A stretch of 32,299 bases of DNA. Source: JAUIBE01 sp035267185. Its GTDB lineage: Bacteria; Pseudomonadota; Gammaproteobacteria; Xanthomonadales; SZUA-36. Positions 31,815 through 32,299 of this stretch are shown here, piece by piece. The DNA is taken from NCBI GenBank assembly GCA_035267185.1, contig DATFLY010000074.1, positions 1 through 32,299 on the forward strand, given 5' to 3'. Made by a program: the position numbers and the translations under genes. The notes under the pieces are model-generated. The model saw only the letters and a list, made by a program, of their open reading frames with translations. It did no database searches and was not told where the DNA came from. Every line of letters starts with the position of its first letter. The stretch's first letter is position 1.

Positions 31815-32299
31815 ATGCGTAAATCAATTTTTATACTGACAGCGACTTTTGTCGCCTGCACCGTGCCGATGCAACTACTCAATGCCGGCGGACCGGCCTT
31901 TCCAAAAAATGTCGATGCGCTCGCCGGTGCCCCGCCTGAAGGTTTCACCATCGGCAAAGGGACCACTGCCTATAACGGATCGGTCGATGGTTCGATTTAC
32001 AAGATGAACCTGAGAAGCGGAGAAGGTGAAATCCTGGTTGCGGCTGAGGAAGATTTCGACATATTTGCCGGCGACTGTTACAAGCTGGGTATGCGGGTCG
32101 ATCCCCGCTCGAATAATCTGATTGTTGCAGGATGCGGAAACGGCGATGCCTATGTGTATGACGCTGATAGTGGCGCTGAAGTCATGAAGTATCAGCTTGA
32201 TGATTCAGGAAATTCAATCATCAATGACCTGGCCATCACCAGGGACGCCGTATATTTCACCGATTTCGGCCAGCCTTTCTTATATCGTATGCCGTCTTC
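31815..32299 (+). CDS. Secreted SMP-30/gluconolactonase-like beta-propeller protein (3' truncated by window edge)
   Basis: The reading frame is open from the ATG at 31815 to the window end (161 codons). GGAG lies 8 bases before the start codon. A signal peptide MRKSIFILTATFVACTVPMQ ends near residues 20-24. The mature part shows propeller blades of the SMP-30/LRE-like type: GTTAYNGSVDGSIYKMNLRSG, GMRVDPRSNNLIVAGC and INDLAITRDAVYFTDFGQPFLYRMP. It may be a lactonase-like or binding protein, and the missing half decides this. Two cysteines, in the AGDCYKLG and VAGCGNG segments, may pair. It is divergent from the large regulator across the phased repeats, so regulation by it is plausible. Confidence 0.75.
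   Translation, partial: MRKSIFILTATFVACTVPMQLLNAGGPAFPKNVDALAGAPPEGFTIGKGTTAYNGSVDGSIYKMNLRSGEGEILVAAEEDFDIFAGDCYKLGMRVDPRSNNLIVAGCGNGDAYVYDADSGAEVMKYQLDDSGNSIINDLAITRDAVYFTDFGQPFLYRMPS

Noticed and set aside
1..32299. CRISPR array, prophage, insertion sequence or integron
   Set aside because: No repeat-spacer pattern, transposase, integrase or phage structural gene was seen on either strand. The gene content is ordinary chromosomal.

Overview
The window looks like a chromosomal stretch from a free-living, probably marine or aquatic, gammaproteobacterium. Base composition is moderate in GC. Many products carry Sec signal peptides, there are two secreted S9 peptidases, and several small exported proteins of unknown function. 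Two ToxR/CadC-type membrane-anchored regulators, a YcbB-type L,D-transpeptidase and a SOUL protein also fit Wenzhouxiangella- or Woeseia-like lineages, but that placement is an inference from gene content. I see no integrase, transposase, CRISPR array, rRNA or tRNA. Coding density is high and no gene-free gap exceeds about 245 bp.

Layout. 1-774: 3' part of a secreted protein made of two copies of a WF...GxGF module. 796-3331 (minus): two MacB/FtsX-type ABC permeases with no ATPase next to them. 3425-3448: a perfect palindrome between the permeases and a divergent ArsR-SRPBCC operon (3466-4294). 4375-4401: terminator hairpin. 4411-8550: a secreted small protein, CPD photolyase (TTG start), a one-TM protein, an exported NAD(P)-binding protein and a DUF1643 protein. 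8645-13478: S9 peptidase, SET-domain protein, a leftover CorC/HlyC domain, a class-V PLP enzyme, a SOUL heme-binding protein and a small membrane protein. 13722-16929: a secreted cyclophilin fused to the same WF...GxGF module as the first gene, then a second S9 peptidase. 16997-19533: a translationally coupled pair, an L,D-transpeptidase and an M15 peptidase with a dockerin-like calcium loop in its catalytic domain. 19751-26239: a secreted unknown, an opine-dehydrogenase-like enzyme, a beta-CASP metallo-RNase, an exported short-chain dehydrogenase, a secreted unknown, a subclass B3 metallo-beta-lactamase-like enzyme and a small Pro-rich membrane protein. 26246-32299: two wHTH-TM regulators, each with short direct repeats of helical period upstream, flanked by a secreted helical protein, a small lipoprotein, a PQQ-type sugar dehydrogenase and an edge-truncated SMP-30-like beta-propeller.

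How the genes fit together. Most are single genes or two-gene units. The clearest functional unit is the Ldt-M15 pair, one enzyme making 3-3 peptidoglycan cross-links and the other probably a cross-link endopeptidase. The second is the ArsR-SRPBCC operon with its palindromic operator, which may also control the divergent permeases. The third is the regulator neighbourhood at the right end, where each membrane regulator lies divergent from or beside secreted or lipid-anchored proteins it could control. The most unusual items are the shared two-cysteine module in two unrelated secreted proteins, the SET-domain protein, the CorC/HlyC remnant, and the helically phased repeats.
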